The notes under the pieces were generated by a model. That model had not been told where the DNA came from. It saw only the letters and a program-made list of their open reading frames with translations, and did not search any database. A stretch of 64,000 nucleotides of DNA from Alicyclobacillus sp. (GTDB lineage Bacteria > Bacillota > Bacilli > Alicyclobacillales > Alicyclobacillaceae): the NCBI GenBank assembly GCA_023511295.1, contig JAIMBT010000004.1, positions 1 to 64,000 of the forward strand, in the 5' to 3' direction. The translations under genes were made by a program, and so were the position numbers. Positions 33,390-42,390 of this stretch are shown piece by piece (position 1 is the stretch's first letter; every line of letters begins with the position of its first letter).

Positions 33390-35278
33390 ACGTCATCATC
33401 CGAGCGATGCGTCGTCTCGGAACGAAGGTGCGAAGCCCACGGGTGAACCGACGCCTCGCCGTGCCGGCCCGGCGAAGCCGATGTCGTCGGCCCGTTCTGT
33501 TCCCCGCGCTCCCCGCGCCAGCGGGCGACGTACGTCTCCAGCGCCTTGTGCAGGTCCTCGCCGATGCGGGCGTACGCGTCGTCGTCCAGGTTCGCAAGCG
33601 ACACCCGCAGGGACCACGTGGGTCCGTAGAACCCACCGCCGTTGAGGAGGACGACGGACGACTCCTCGGCCAGCCGAAAGAGGATGTCGACGGGCTCGTA
33701 GTTGTCCTGCAGGTAGCGCACGAAGTCCGGCCCGTAGTGTTTCTCCGCCCACAGGGCGAAGTCAAACTCCGTGTAGTAGTCGGCGTCGTTCGGGAGGTTG
33801 GGTTGCGGCAGGCCGAGGCCGTCGTACAGCAACTTCATGCGGCGCTGGCAAATCTGCATCGTCAGCCGCTTGTACGCGTTGTGCCGATCGAGCAGTGCGA
33901 ACCCGCACAAAAGGGCCATCTGCACCTGCTGCGGAGTGGACAAGCCAGCCGTGTGGTTGAGCGCGACCTGCCGGCTGTCCGCCACCAGCCGGTCGATGAA
34001 CCGGAGTGTACCCGGGTCGCGCGAGAGTGACGAATACCGCCGCGCTAAGGCCCGGCGCCGGTCAGCGGGCAGGTCTTCCAGCAACCGGTCGAAGACGTTG
34101 CGTTCATTCACGCAGATGACCCCAAGCCGCCAACCCGTCACGCCGAAGTACTTCGAGAACGAGTACACGCAGATGGTGTTGTACGGCAGATCTGCCATCA
34201 GCGAGCGGAAGTTCTCGACGAACGTGCCGTAGACATCGTCGGTGATGATCATCAGGTTCGGATTGTCGTGCTCCACGATGTCCACCAACTGCTGCACGGT
34301 GTCCGGTACCATCGCCACCGATGGCGGATTGCTCGGGTTGACCAAGAACAGCGCCTTGATGCTCGGGTCCTTGAGCTTCTCGATTTCGCTTGGCGGGTAC
34401 TGCCACGTGTGGTTGCCGTCCGCGTCGACGGCGGTCGCCCGGATTGGAACGATGTCAAACCGGTAGCGGTCCAACTGGGGAATTTCGACGTACGGCGGGA
34501 AGATGGGGACCATAATGGCCACCCGATCTCCCTGTTGCAGCAAATGGTTCGCCGATAGGCACTCGAACAAGTAACACATCGCGGCCGTCGCCCCCTCGAC
34601 CGCGAACAGTTGGAAGCGCCCGCCGCCCTTCTCGCCTTGGCACATCTCCTGCAGGATGTAGTCGTGGACAATCGACTCGATGTGCGTGAGCATACGGTCC
34701 GGCACAGGGTAGTTGTCGCCGATGATGCCATCCACCAGTTCGTGGACCCACGCGTCCGGTTGAAAGTGGTTCACGTGAATCCCGTACTCGACAAAGCGGG
34801 CCAGCAGTTGGACCCCAGGTTCATCCCCGTGCTTGCAGAGAAATGCCTGCATCCGCTCGTAGATCCCGTCGAGCGCCGGCTTACCGGCGAGGTCTCCTTC
34901 ATCCCACACGCGCCGGCTCTCCTGCACCGCAAACTGCCCCAGGGCGAAAAACGCCTCGCGCGGTGTCGCCGCAATCCAGTTCGGATTTCCGCGGCCCGCG
35001 TCGAGCATCGCTTTGGCCGCCTTCTTCTCCGTCTGCTCCGCGAGGCGAATCAACTCGTTCTTCAGTTCAAACGGGCTGATGGCTTCGAACGACAGTTCCA
35101 TCTGTCGACGCCGTTTCAGCTCCGCAGTGGAGGGTTGCTCGTGCTTTCCGAGTGCGTTCGCTGGCCGATGGGCGTCGTCGGCCGCCCGGCCTCGGGAATC
35201 GGGTTCCAGGTTGACGCGCCGCAGGGCGTCTTCGGTCTGCTGCGGTTTGGCTTTCGGTCTGCCAATATCGATACTCAT
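33386..35278 (-). CDS. aspD: aspartate 4-decarboxylase (bifunctional aminotransferase)
   Basis: The 630-aa fold-type I PLP enzyme shows LSFEAISPFELKNELI at about 65, GRGNPNWIAATPREAFFALGQFA, LVNPSNPPSVAMVPDTV, MIITDDVYGTFVE and YSFSKYFGVTGWRLGVI, where the PLP lysine sits in SFSKYFG. These are specific to the bifunctional aspartate transaminase/aspartate 4-decarboxylase group, which converts aspartate to alanine and carbon dioxide with proton consumption. It is about 90 residues longer than usual, with an unstructured N-terminal extension (first 60 residues) and a C-terminal tail. The ATG at 35278 follows GGGAGGG. The usual partner antiporter AspT is absent. It lies after a PerR-like gene and before a coupled DUF2512 gene. 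Confidence 0.88.
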   Translation of the reverse strand: MSIDIGRPKAKPQQTEDALRRVNLEPDSRGRAADDAHRPANALGKHEQPSTAELKRRRQMELSFEAISPFELKNELIRLAEQTEKKAAKAMLDAGRGNPNWIAATPREAFFALGQFAVQESRRVWDEGDLAGKPALDGIYERMQAFLCKHGDEPGVQLLARFVEYGIHVNHFQPDAWVHELVDGIIGDNYPVPDRMLTHIESIVHDYILQEMCQGEKGGGRFQLFAVEGATAAMCYLFECLSANHLLQQGDRVAIMVPIFPPYVEIPQLDRYRFDIVPIRATAVDADGNHTWQYPPSEIEKLKDPSIKALFLVNPSNPPSVAMVPDTVQQLVDIVEHDNPNLMIITDDVYGTFVENFRSLMADLPYNTICVYSFSKYFGVTGWRLGVICVNERNVFDRLLEDLPADRRRALARRYSSLSRDPGTLRFIDRLVADSRQVALNHTAGLSTPQQVQMALLCGFALLDRHNAYKRLTMQICQRRMKLLYDGLGLPQPNLPNDADYYTEFDFALWAEKHYGPDFVRYLQDNYEPVDILFRLAEESSVVLLNGGGFYGPTWSLRVSLANLDDDAYARIGEDLHKALETYVARWRGERGEQNGPTTSASPGRHGEASVHPWASHLRSETTHRSDDDV

Positions 35279-35380
35279 GCCACGCTTCCCTCCCACGTTG
35301 ATCTATGGGATAGCGTGCACGGACACGAGTTGGGTTATCCGACCTTGCACGGCCTCTGGCTTCGCGCTCAAGCATCGTGC

Positions 35381-35797
35381 TCAAGCCTCGCGCGGATTCC
35401 CGTCCGCCCCCTCCCGACAGCTTTCGCACAATCCGTGCAGGACGATGTCCGTTCGCAGCACCGCGAACCCGGTCTCCTCATGCACAGCGGTCAGCCATGC
35501 GTCGGGGACCGCAATGCCTGCTTCCTCAATCCGCCCGCACCGGTCGCACTTCAAGTGCAGATGCTCCTCGGTCCGACCATCGTAGCGGCTGGCCCCGTCT
35601 CCGAGCTGCAACTCCAGCAACAGTCCCGCATCGACCAGGTAGCGCAGCGCATTATACACGGTGCCGTAGGCAAACGAGTGGCCCTCGTCCCGAAGCCGGT
35701 CCATGATGTCTTTAGCGGTTGGGTGGTCCTTCGCCGCGCGGACCACGTTGTAGATGACCCTGCGCTGTGTGGTCCAGTGGATGTTGTGCGACTCCAC
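35381..35797 (-). CDS. Fur/PerR-family metalloregulator
   Basis: The 138-aa product has the Fur family winged helix (HPTAKDIMDRL...YGTVYNALRYLVDAGLLLEL), a regulatory metal site formed by His in HPTA, Asp in SRYD and His pair in EEHLHLKC, and a structural zinc site with CDRC and CESC. It is closest to PerR by these ligands, but the position equal to Asp104 of Bacillus subtilis PerR is Glu (CGRIEEAG), as in Fur. The GTG at 35797 follows AGAGG at nine bases and is preferred to the GTG at 35806. It is divergent from the catalase remnant and precedes aspD. Confidence 0.85.
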   Translation of the reverse strand: MESHNIHWTTQRRVIYNVVRAAKDHPTAKDIMDRLRDEGHSFAYGTVYNALRYLVDAGLLLELQLGDGASRYDGRTEEHLHLKCDRCGRIEEAGIAVPDAWLTAVHEETGFAVLRTDIVLHGLCESCREGADGNPREA

Positions 35798-35891
35798 AGA
35801 TCTCACCCTCTTTCACTCTTCCCTGAGTCTACCCCGGGTACCCGCCTGGCGCAATGAGGGGCCGGGGGCGGCGGGCGCGTTCGCGCAGAAC

Positions 35892-35923
35892 TTGACGGCT
35901 CGTCCTGATTATATTTATACTAA
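35892..35923 (+). promoter_or_regulatory. promoter with a PerR-box-like operator
   Basis: TTGACG (35892-35897) and TATACT (35916-35921) are 18 bases apart and point at the catalase remnant. TTATATTTATACTAA (35909-35923) matches the PerR box TTATAATNATTATAA at 11 of 14 informative positions and covers the -10. The flanking 35908-35938 is AT-rich in a GC-rich genome. Together with the divergent Fur/PerR-type gene this is the layout of a perR-katA region. Confidence 0.6.
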
Positions 35924-35955
35924 ATCTAAATCTAAATGGGCTGTAGGGCTCGAGA

Positions 35956-36195
35956 ATGGAGCGTGACGAAATGATGGACCGACTCCTCACGACGCAGTCC
36001 GGTGCACCGGTGGATGACAACCAAAACTCGAAGACGGCGGGCCCGACGGGCCCAATTCTCCTCGAGGACGTCCATCTCATCGAGAAACTCGCGCACTTCC
36101 ACCGCGCCGACGCGGGTTGGGCCGAGCGCGTGGCCGCCGGGCTCGGCCTGCCGGCCGATGCGCACGGGGACGTCGCAGCTACGACGGAGGATTGA
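35956..36195 (+). pseudogene. catalase remnant: N-terminus joined in frame to C-terminus by internal deletion
   Basis: The 79-aa frame reads [38 protein letters not shown], the exact N-terminal pattern of monofunctional heme catalases, and then switches to [21 protein letters not shown], which matches the catalase C-terminal end (F.RADPEYG.RVA.GLGL). Some 400 residues, including the heme-binding and active-site parts, are missing; the joint lies near the sequence [10 protein letters not shown] (about 36090). No catalase activity is possible. It retains a good promoter and is divergent from the Fur/PerR-type gene. A terminator follows at 36351-36380. Confidence 0.85.
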
Positions 36196-36350
36196 TGCGA
36201 GTGCCCCGTGAAGAGGATTTGGGCACAGGCTGGGCCTGGGAGATTCGCGGGCCGCCGGAATGGCACGGAGTGGCAACCCGCACCTGCGCGGTCCGGCCGC
36301 GAGGAGCGGGTTCGGAAGAGAGGTACGCGCCGCACGGCGATTTCACCCAC

Positions 36351-36380
36351 AACAAACCGCCTCTTTGGGGGCGGTTTGTT
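36351..36380 (+). terminator. intrinsic terminator after the catalase remnant
   Basis: AACAAACCGCC (36351-36361) and GGCGGTTTGTT (36370-36380) form an 11-bp perfect stem, 155 bases past the remnant's stop. The 36196-36832 stretch otherwise shows nothing convincing; a 35-aa minus-strand frame at 36532-36639 (MPRRKTGYLEGLSHHLD...) lacks a ribosome binding site. Confidence 0.6.
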
Positions 36381-36773
36381 GCATGGAGGGGCCCTTTGGG
36401 ATCAGTTGGTTGCGTGGACGGCCCCTCACTCCATGGTCATGCCGGGCGTGGCCAGGCGGGACACGGGCCACTTCGGCTGCGTGCGCGGTGGTTCCAGCGA
36501 GCCCCGAGCGGAGAACGCCGTCATACACCGCTCACTCGGGTCGCCCTTGTAGCCAGTCTCGGACAACCGGGGCTTGCACGGCGGCATCGAGGTGGTGACT
36601 TAGCCCTTCCAGGTAACCGGTCTTCCGGCGAGGCATGGGAAACGGCTCGGCGCAATCCCTGCGAAACCGCTTTGTCGTCCCACCGATGCCTTGCTCACAA
36701 GGGAGATGATACGATAGACAGCTAGTCCATGCGATGGGGGTGCACCACCGCATGCGGCGCCTGGCATCCATGT

Positions 36774-36805
36774 CAAACAGGCATGCGGAGTCGCATGCCT
36801 GTTTG
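36774..36805. terminator. perfect 14-bp hairpin after the luciferase-like monooxygenase
   Basis: CAAACAGGCATGCG (36774-36787) and CGCATGCCTGTTTG (36792-36805) with a 4-base GAGT loop lie 28 bases past the minus-strand stop. On the minus strand the stem ends in CTGTTTGAC, a weak T-run. Confidence 0.6.
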
Positions 36806-36832
36806 CTGTCCGCGGCCGCTCATGCAAACAGG

Positions 36833-37882
36833 TCAGACTACGGCGGTGCGGCGCTTTTGCTCCACCAGCGGCATCACGTCGCGCGCAAACCGCTCCATCT
36901 CCTCCAACTGCGGCGAGAACTGCAACAGCAGCAGGTCGAGTCCCACGTCCTCGTAGGCGAGAATTCGATCCGCTATCTGCTCCGGCGTCCCAATCAGGTT
37001 CGGCCGCAAACCGCGGTTGGAAACGGAGTAATCCTGGAGCTTGACGACCTGTTCCAGCTGCGACTTGCTGACGAAGTCATTGTAGCCGGCGTAGCCGCTC
37101 GTGTTTTGGACGTTGGTGATACGCGCGAGCTCCGCCTGTGCCTCCGCTTCCGTATCCCGGCAGATGACGTAGGCTGCCATCCCGAAACTGGCCAGAGGCA
37201 CGTCCGAAACGGCGGCGCGGCGCCGCTTCATGTCTGCAATCTTCGCCTCAATTTCCTCCACGGTGCCCCCGTGCATGACGTACGCGTCACAGGAAGTGAC
37301 AATGGCCGTCTTGCCGCGCTCGCTCTCGCCGCCTGCGTAGAGGATGGGGTTCGGGCGCTGCACCGGCTTTGGCGCCAATTTCGCGTCCTGGATTTGATAG
37401 AAGCGCCCGTCGTAGCGGAAGGTATCCTGCGTCCACAGGCCCTTCATCACCGCCACAAACTCCTCCGTCCGGTCATACCGCTCGTCGTGAGCGGTGAACA
37501 CGCCGCCGTATTGACGGGCTTCCTCCTCCCACCACGCGGATACGACGTTTAACGTGAAGCGCCCACCGCTCAACCGGTCGATGTTCGCCGCCATCTTCGC
37601 AGTGACAGCCGGGTTGTGAAAGCCTGGGCGTACGGCCGCCATGATTTCGAGTTCATCCGTTACAGCCGCCAGCGCAGCCGCCGTGGTCCACGCCTCGAGC
37701 GCATCTGCTTCCGGACCCTTGATGTCGTTCAAGTACAACTCCGCGATGAGGGTTGTGCTGTAACCCCACCGCTCCGCCGACTGTGCCACCTGCTTGACAT
37801 AGTCGAAGGTGGCCGGCATGCCCTCATCTTCAACATTGCGCAGCCATCCGCCGAATATCGGCAACCAAAACCCGTAGCGCAT
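36833..37882 (-). CDS. luciferase-like (LLM) flavin-dependent monooxygenase
   Basis: The 349-aa product starts MRYGFWLPIFGGWLRNVEDEGM and has the LLM/SsuD-like pattern: AERWGYSTTLIAELYLND, a MAAVRPGFHNPAVTAKMAANIDRLSGGRFTLNVVSAWW stretch that binds the flavin phosphate, and a C-terminal IGTPEQIADRILAYEDVGLDLLLLQFSP. Such enzymes use reduced FMN and oxygen to oxidise sulfonates, sulfones or other organosulfur or amine compounds. The ORF extends to 38203 but only the part from ATG 37882 is family-like. It lies 121 bases after an ATP-grasp gene in the same direction. No flavin reductase is adjacent. Confidence 0.87.
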   Translation of the reverse strand: MRYGFWLPIFGGWLRNVEDEGMPATFDYVKQVAQSAERWGYSTTLIAELYLNDIKGPEADALEAWTTAAALAAVTDELEIMAAVRPGFHNPAVTAKMAANIDRLSGGRFTLNVVSAWWEEEARQYGGVFTAHDERYDRTEEFVAVMKGLWTQDTFRYDGRFYQIQDAKLAPKPVQRPNPILYAGGESERGKTAIVTSCDAYVMHGGTVEEIEAKIADMKRRRAAVSDVPLASFGMAAYVICRDTEAEAQAELARITNVQNTSGYAGYNDFVSKSQLEQVVKLQDYSVSNRGLRPNLIGTPEQIADRILAYEDVGLDLLLLQFSPQLEEMERFARDVMPLVEQKRRTAVV

Positions 37883-38003
37883 TCTCCACCCTGTCTCCTC
37901 TCTACGGCGGAAGGGGCGGGTTCGCCCGCACCCAGACCGCCTGTCTCGTCTCGTCCACCACGCGCCGCGGGACACAGCCGCCCGGGTGTCGTGCTCGTGT
38001 CGG

Positions 38004-38987
38004 TCAGTCGGCGGATTGAGCGGCGGCCGATGGAACCTTCTGCAACTTTTCCAACTCTGCGCCGAGGAACTTCGCGACCGCCAGCATGCCGTACTTGCCT
38101 GCAGCTGCCTCGGCATCGGAGTTGTAGTTGGTGTTCGTGTTGATGTCGTAGGTGTAGATCTCACCCTGCGCGTCGCGGATGAATTCAATCCCGGCCACCT
38201 CAATGCCGCAATCCGCCAGCAGCGCCTCGTATTGGTTCAGGATGGGATCTGCGAACCCTTCGATAATCTGGAACTTCGGCCGACTCGGAGCCTCCGTGCC
38301 GACGGGGCAGAACAGATCTCCAATCTGGCAGGCGTCCGCCGGGCACAGCTGGAAGCCCTCCGATGTATCGACGCGGACTGCGTACAGGAACTTGCCCCCG
38401 ATGAACTCGCAGCGGGTGATGTAGGACTCCGGCGACTGGATGTACTCCTGCAGCAAGGTGATGCCGTCCACCGGCGGTTCGTACGTCGAGCCGTCCAGGT
38501 ACTCCTTGAGCGCAGCTTTGGAGTAGAACAACTGCACGCCGAGCCCCTTCCCCGCGCGGTTGTGCTTCGTGATGAATGGCCGGCCTTCGAACTGATCTGC
38601 CGCCTGCAGGATGTCCTCGCGGCCGACCGCCGCTACGGTGTGCGGCGCGCGGATACCGTGCCGCTTCATGGCCATGTACTGGTTGACCTTGCTCACTTCG
38701 AGTTGCAACACGCGCCATCCGTTGATGACCCGCCGCCCGTACGCCTCCAACCAGGCCAGCACGGCACCCGTCAACTCCGGCGCATAGCGGTGATCCCGCG
38801 TGTGCGCCGAGGCGCTCATGCGGCTGAAAAATACGCCCTCCGGCGGCGTCTCTGTCAGGTCGATGCGGCCGTGATCCAGATGCCACAACTCGTACGGCAG
38901 GTGCAGCTCTTCCAGCCGCCGCGTGAGGTGGACCGTCCATTCGTCGTTTTCGTGCAACACGTATATCTTCGCTCGCGCATCTGTCAC
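38004..38987 (-). CDS. ATP-grasp ligase (RimK-like)
   Basis: The 327-aa product begins (V)TDARAKIYVLHENDEWTVHLTRRLEE and contains a PFITKHNRAGKGLGVQLFYSKAALKEYL lysine-glycine loop, TLLQEYI, and YDINTNTNYN near residue 290, the metal-binding D..N.N of ATP-grasp enzymes. The pattern fits alpha-aminoacyl ligases that modify a protein or small peptide in the cytoplasm; the substrate is unknown. I chose the GTG at 38987, ten bases after AGGAG; an upstream open frame reaches 39038. It precedes the LLM monooxygenase. Confidence 0.8.
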   Translation of the reverse strand: MTDARAKIYVLHENDEWTVHLTRRLEELHLPYELWHLDHGRIDLTETPPEGVFFSRMSASAHTRDHRYAPELTGAVLAWLEAYGRRVINGWRVLQLEVSKVNQYMAMKRHGIRAPHTVAAVGREDILQAADQFEGRPFITKHNRAGKGLGVQLFYSKAALKEYLDGSTYEPPVDGITLLQEYIQSPESYITRCEFIGGKFLYAVRVDTSEGFQLCPADACQIGDLFCPVGTEAPSRPKFQIIEGFADPILNQYEALLADCGIEVAGIEFIRDAQGEIYTYDINTNTNYNSDAEAAAGKYGMLAVAKFLGAELEKLQKVPSAAAQSAD

Positions 38988-39087
38988 CTGTTCTCGGCTC
39001 CTCTCGTTGAAAGCAAAGGTGTGCAACACGCGGCACACCTCCGGTTGGCCTCTATTATCGCGGATATCGTACAGATCGTCTAGAGGT

Positions 39088-40620
39088 TTAGTCGGCTTTT
39101 TGGAGTGCCGGGGCCACCTTGCCGCGGAGAGCCGAACAGGCCATGCCGATGACCGTCGCGACCAGCAGCGCGGCCATCGCCCAGCGGTACCCGCCGACCA
39201 TCCGCAGTACGTCCGTCCGCGTGAAGTTCGTGACGTTGCCCGAGTACACAGCGTCCTGCAGGCGCTGCGGCAGTCCGGCCGTGATGATGGTCAGGGACGC
39301 GGCTGTGCTCAGTACTTGGCCCATGTTCTGCAACATCGAACGCAACCCGTTCGCAAACCCGCGCCGATCCACCGGGACCGACGTCATGATGGAGCGCGTG
39401 TTGGGGGTGAGGAACAGACCGGATCCAAACCCGACCAAGGTCATGCCAGTCCCGGCGAGCCAGTACGCGAGGCCAGGCTGCAACGCCCACATGAGGAGTA
39501 TCAACCCGAGAGCACTCAGCCCGAGGCCGGTCGTGGACAGCACCCGCGGCGTGAATCGGCCGGAGAGTGCCCCGGCGATAGGCGACGCCACCAGCATACC
39601 GACCGTCACCGGCAGCACCTCGTAGCCCGCCTGAAAGGCACCCTGGTGGAGGACCGACTGGTAGAACAGGCTGGCGAGCAATACAACCGACACACGGGCA
39701 AAGGCGTTGAGGAATGTCGCGACGTTCGCCATCGCATACGGTCGATCTCGGAACAAGCTGAAGTCGAACATCGGCGCCGGCGACCGGCGCTCGGTGAGCA
39801 CGAGGATGGGTGCCAGCACCACAAACAGCGCAAACCCAATCAACACAGACGGGTTGAACCAGCCGAGGGTTCCACCTTCCGACAGCGCGTAGATGAGGGC
39901 ACTCAGGGCCACGAAGATGATGCCGCCGCCGGTCCAGTCAATCGGACGCCCAGACCCTGTCGACGGCAAGCGCCGCAGCACCAGCACGCCCCAGACCATC
40001 GCAATCAGGCCCACCGGCACGCAGGCCCAAAACACCCACTGCCATCCCAGACTACCCGCCAGAGCGCCACCGACCACTGGCCCAATCAACTGCGCCGCGG
40101 AGGCGATGAGCACGTTTAAACCGAGTCCCTTTCCGAGGGACGACTCTGGAAACGCGTCGGTCAGCAGCGCCGTGTTGTTGGTGATGACCAATGCACCCCC
40201 CGCTGCCTGCAACACGCGGAACACCAAGAACCACCAGATGTTCGGCGAAAACCCGATGGCCAGGCTCACCACCGTGAACACGGCAATCCCGAGGAGGTAC
40301 ATGTTTCGCCGGCCGAACGAGTCGGCAAACTGCCCGAACACGAGAATCAGGACGGTGTTGACCAGCATGAAGGAGAGCAAGATCCAGTTTGCGACCGCCG
40401 CACCCGCGTGAAAATGCCGGGAGATGGACGGCAGAGCCACGTTCAAGGCGCCGAGGTTGACCATCACCAGGACCACCGCCAACCCCGTCGCGGACAACAC
40501 CATCCACGGGTTGACGCCGGCGGGGGTGTTGTGAGGCGGATCAGAAGATCTCATCGGGCCACCCTGGCCGCCCCGCCTCGGGGGGCGTGCGGGCAGGGTT
40601 CCACCGGTTGTATCGTGCAT
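39088..40620 (-). CDS. DHA2-family MFS drug exporter (EmrB/QacA-like)
   Basis: The 510-aa protein has fourteen membrane segments with LGALNVALPSISRHF in helix 1, GQFADSFGRRNMYLLG (motif A) and RVLQAAGGALVITNNTALLTDAFPES (motif C region), which are DHA2 features. It should export amphipathic drugs using the proton gradient. The ATG at 40620 is chosen; the GTG at 40629 is possible. An inverted repeat at 40709-40731 lies upstream and may be an operator for a regulator not in the window. Confidence 0.87.
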   Translation of the reverse strand: MHDTTGGTLPARPPRRGGQGGPMRSSDPPHNTPAGVNPWMVLSATGLAVVLVMVNLGALNVALPSISRHFHAGAAVANWILLSFMLVNTVLILVFGQFADSFGRRNMYLLGIAVFTVVSLAIGFSPNIWWFLVFRVLQAAGGALVITNNTALLTDAFPESSLGKGLGLNVLIASAAQLIGPVVGGALAGSLGWQWVFWACVPVGLIAMVWGVLVLRRLPSTGSGRPIDWTGGGIIFVALSALIYALSEGGTLGWFNPSVLIGFALFVVLAPILVLTERRSPAPMFDFSLFRDRPYAMANVATFLNAFARVSVVLLASLFYQSVLHQGAFQAGYEVLPVTVGMLVASPIAGALSGRFTPRVLSTTGLGLSALGLILLMWALQPGLAYWLAGTGMTLVGFGSGLFLTPNTRSIMTSVPVDRRGFANGLRSMLQNMGQVLSTAASLTIITAGLPQRLQDAVYSGNVTNFTRTDVLRMVGGYRWAMAALLVATVIGMACSALRGKVAPALQKAD

Positions 40621-40708
40621 GGGCACCACCGCCTTTCTATTGGGAAGGAGGTCCGCAAGCAGCGGGACGTGCGTTGTCGGTTCTTGTCAGGATGTCCATC
40701 CCGCCGCG

Positions 40709-40731
40709 GATATTTCTAACCGCGAAATATC
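40709..40731. promoter_or_regulatory. inverted repeat, candidate operator of the MFS gene
   Basis: GATATTTC (40709-40716) and GAAATATC (40724-40731) are exact 8-base arms with a 7-base spacer, 90 bases upstream of the exporter start. A TATGAT box on the minus strand lies beside it. The AT-rich arms contrast with the surrounding GC-rich DNA. Confidence 0.5.
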
Positions 40732-40840
40732 ATAGCATAGAACGCGTGCCAACGGCAGGCAAAGGTGGGTGGACGCGGCCGGATAGGGCCCCGTGGTGGT
40801 GGCCAATCAGGGAGCAGATGGGACCCCGGGCCCACCACCC

Positions 40841-40910
40841 GGCCCTCGTCACCCGGCCCTCGTCACCCGGCCCTCGTCACCCGGCCCTCGTCACCCGGCC
40901 CTCGTCACCC
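40841..40910. repeat. 14-bp tandem repeat, five exact copies
   Basis: GGCCCTCGTCACCC is repeated five times from 40841 and then breaks off into GGCCGCAGG. It sits at the 3' end of the minus-strand MATE gene (stop at 40905), so copy number changes could touch only the last codons and the spacer. Confidence 0.92.
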
Positions 40911-42275
40911 GGCCGCAGGGGCGCCGGGCCGCGATCTCGCCGCTTCCGACCCCGCCGTCCGGGTCGCCAGATGGGGCCACGGCAGACGCAGGTAGCGGAT
41001 GAAGTTGCAGACGCCAAGCAGGACGAGTTCCGTGCACAGCGCCAGCCAGGCGCCCGCCTGACCGAGGCCTAGGACCACTGTGAGCAAAATGGTGAGTGGA
41101 ATGAATACCGCCCAGTTGACAATCAGGGATACGCGCGTCAGGAAATTGGTGTCCCCAACGCCGCGCAAGCCGCCGGAGAGGATGATGCCACCGCCGTCAA
41201 ACAATTGGATGAACGAGGCGATGTGAATGAGCGAGACCGCCAGCGTGTACACCGCGGGCACAGAACTGTAGATCTTGGCGACGGGCAGCGCGAACAGCCA
41301 GAGGTAGATGGAGAACAGCGCCATGAACACCAGTCCGCAGCCGAGCGTCCAGATTCCGCCGCGCCGCGCTTCCAAAGGTTGCCGCGCACCAATCCCCTGC
41401 CCAACCAGGATGGTCGCCGCCGCGGCAAAACCGTTCGCTGGCATAAATCCGAAGGACAGGATGTTCAGCGCAATCTCGTTGGCCGCCACGGCGTCCGTTC
41501 CAAGGCGCGTGATACAGGCGGTGAAGACGAGCATCCCGAGGCTCATGGACAGTTCCGTCAGGCTCAGTTTGGCGCTCTCCCTCAGCACCAGGCCGAACAC
41601 CGGCCGCGTCCACGCATGCCGCACGCGCGTCGCGTAGCGGTGCCCATACGGTCCAAAGTAGACCAGGGCCGACGCTGCGAGCCCCAACCCTTCCGTCATC
41701 AGCATGCTGGTGGACGCCCCAACCAGCCCCATGCCGTGAACCGGCCCCGCGCCGTACGTCAGCACGTACGTCAGGCCAATCAGGAGGACGTTGGTGGACA
41801 TCGAGATCACCATCGGCGTGCGCGTGTCCCCAACCGCCCGCATATACGCGTAGAAGAGGTTACTGAACATTGAAAACGCGAAACTGAGCATGCGGATGCG
41901 CAGGTAGCCTGTACCTGCCGCCACCAGGGTCGGGCTTGCCCCAACCCAGTGCAGGATGAGGCCCGGCAGCGTGAGGCTCACCACCACCCACAAAGCGGCC
42001 AGCGCAGCGGTGACCACGAGGCCCACCTGCATCCGCTGGTTCCCCTGCGCCATCGTGCGCTCGCCGAAGTTCTGCGAGACCAAGTAGTTGATGGACTCGT
42101 TGATGCCGGCGAACAGCGCCCAAGTGTTGTACATCAAGACGTTGCTGATCCCGACGACTGCTATCGCCGACGCCCCCAGTCGGCCAATCAGCACGAGCGT
42201 GATCATGCCGGTCAGCGTCATCGAGGAGAAGGTCGCAATCGACGGGATGGCCAACGTCAAAATTCGCTTCAGCAC
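40905..42275 (-). CDS. MATE-family multidrug/Na+ or H+ antiporter
   Basis: The 456-aa protein has twelve membrane segments and MatE features: LTLAIPSIATFSSMTLTGMITLVLIGRLG at the start, and a duplicated half beginning RESAKLSLTELSMSLGMLVFTACITRLGTDAVAANEIA. It probably exports drugs or metabolites with a sodium or proton gradient. The start is a GTG at 42275 with only a weak upstream GGGATGG. It is in the same direction as the MhqD-like gene 115 bases upstream. Distinct from the second MATE gene at 48954-50402. Confidence 0.88.
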   Translation of the reverse strand: MLKRILTLAIPSIATFSSMTLTGMITLVLIGRLGASAIAVVGISNVLMYNTWALFAGINESINYLVSQNFGERTMAQGNQRMQVGLVVTAALAALWVVVSLTLPGLILHWVGASPTLVAAGTGYLRIRMLSFAFSMFSNLFYAYMRAVGDTRTPMVISMSTNVLLIGLTYVLTYGAGPVHGMGLVGASTSMLMTEGLGLAASALVYFGPYGHRYATRVRHAWTRPVFGLVLRESAKLSLTELSMSLGMLVFTACITRLGTDAVAANEIALNILSFGFMPANGFAAAATILVGQGIGARQPLEARRGGIWTLGCGLVFMALFSIYLWLFALPVAKIYSSVPAVYTLAVSLIHIASFIQLFDGGGIILSGGLRGVGDTNFLTRVSLIVNWAVFIPLTILLTVVLGLGQAGAWLALCTELVLLGVCNFIRYLRLPWPHLATRTAGSEAARSRPGAPAAG

Positions 42276-42390
42276 AGGGCCATCCCGTTCCCTTCGTCAC
42301 AACATGCCACCATCATACTGTCCGAGATCGGCGTTTGAACAGTGGCCATCGCTGGGAACACCCCGTTCAGCTCAGACCAAGACGTGATGG

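Noticed and set aside
36532-36639. 35-aa frame MPRRKTGYLEGLSHHLD
   Set aside because: No ribosome binding site and too short to judge; could be a relic, but I cannot support it.
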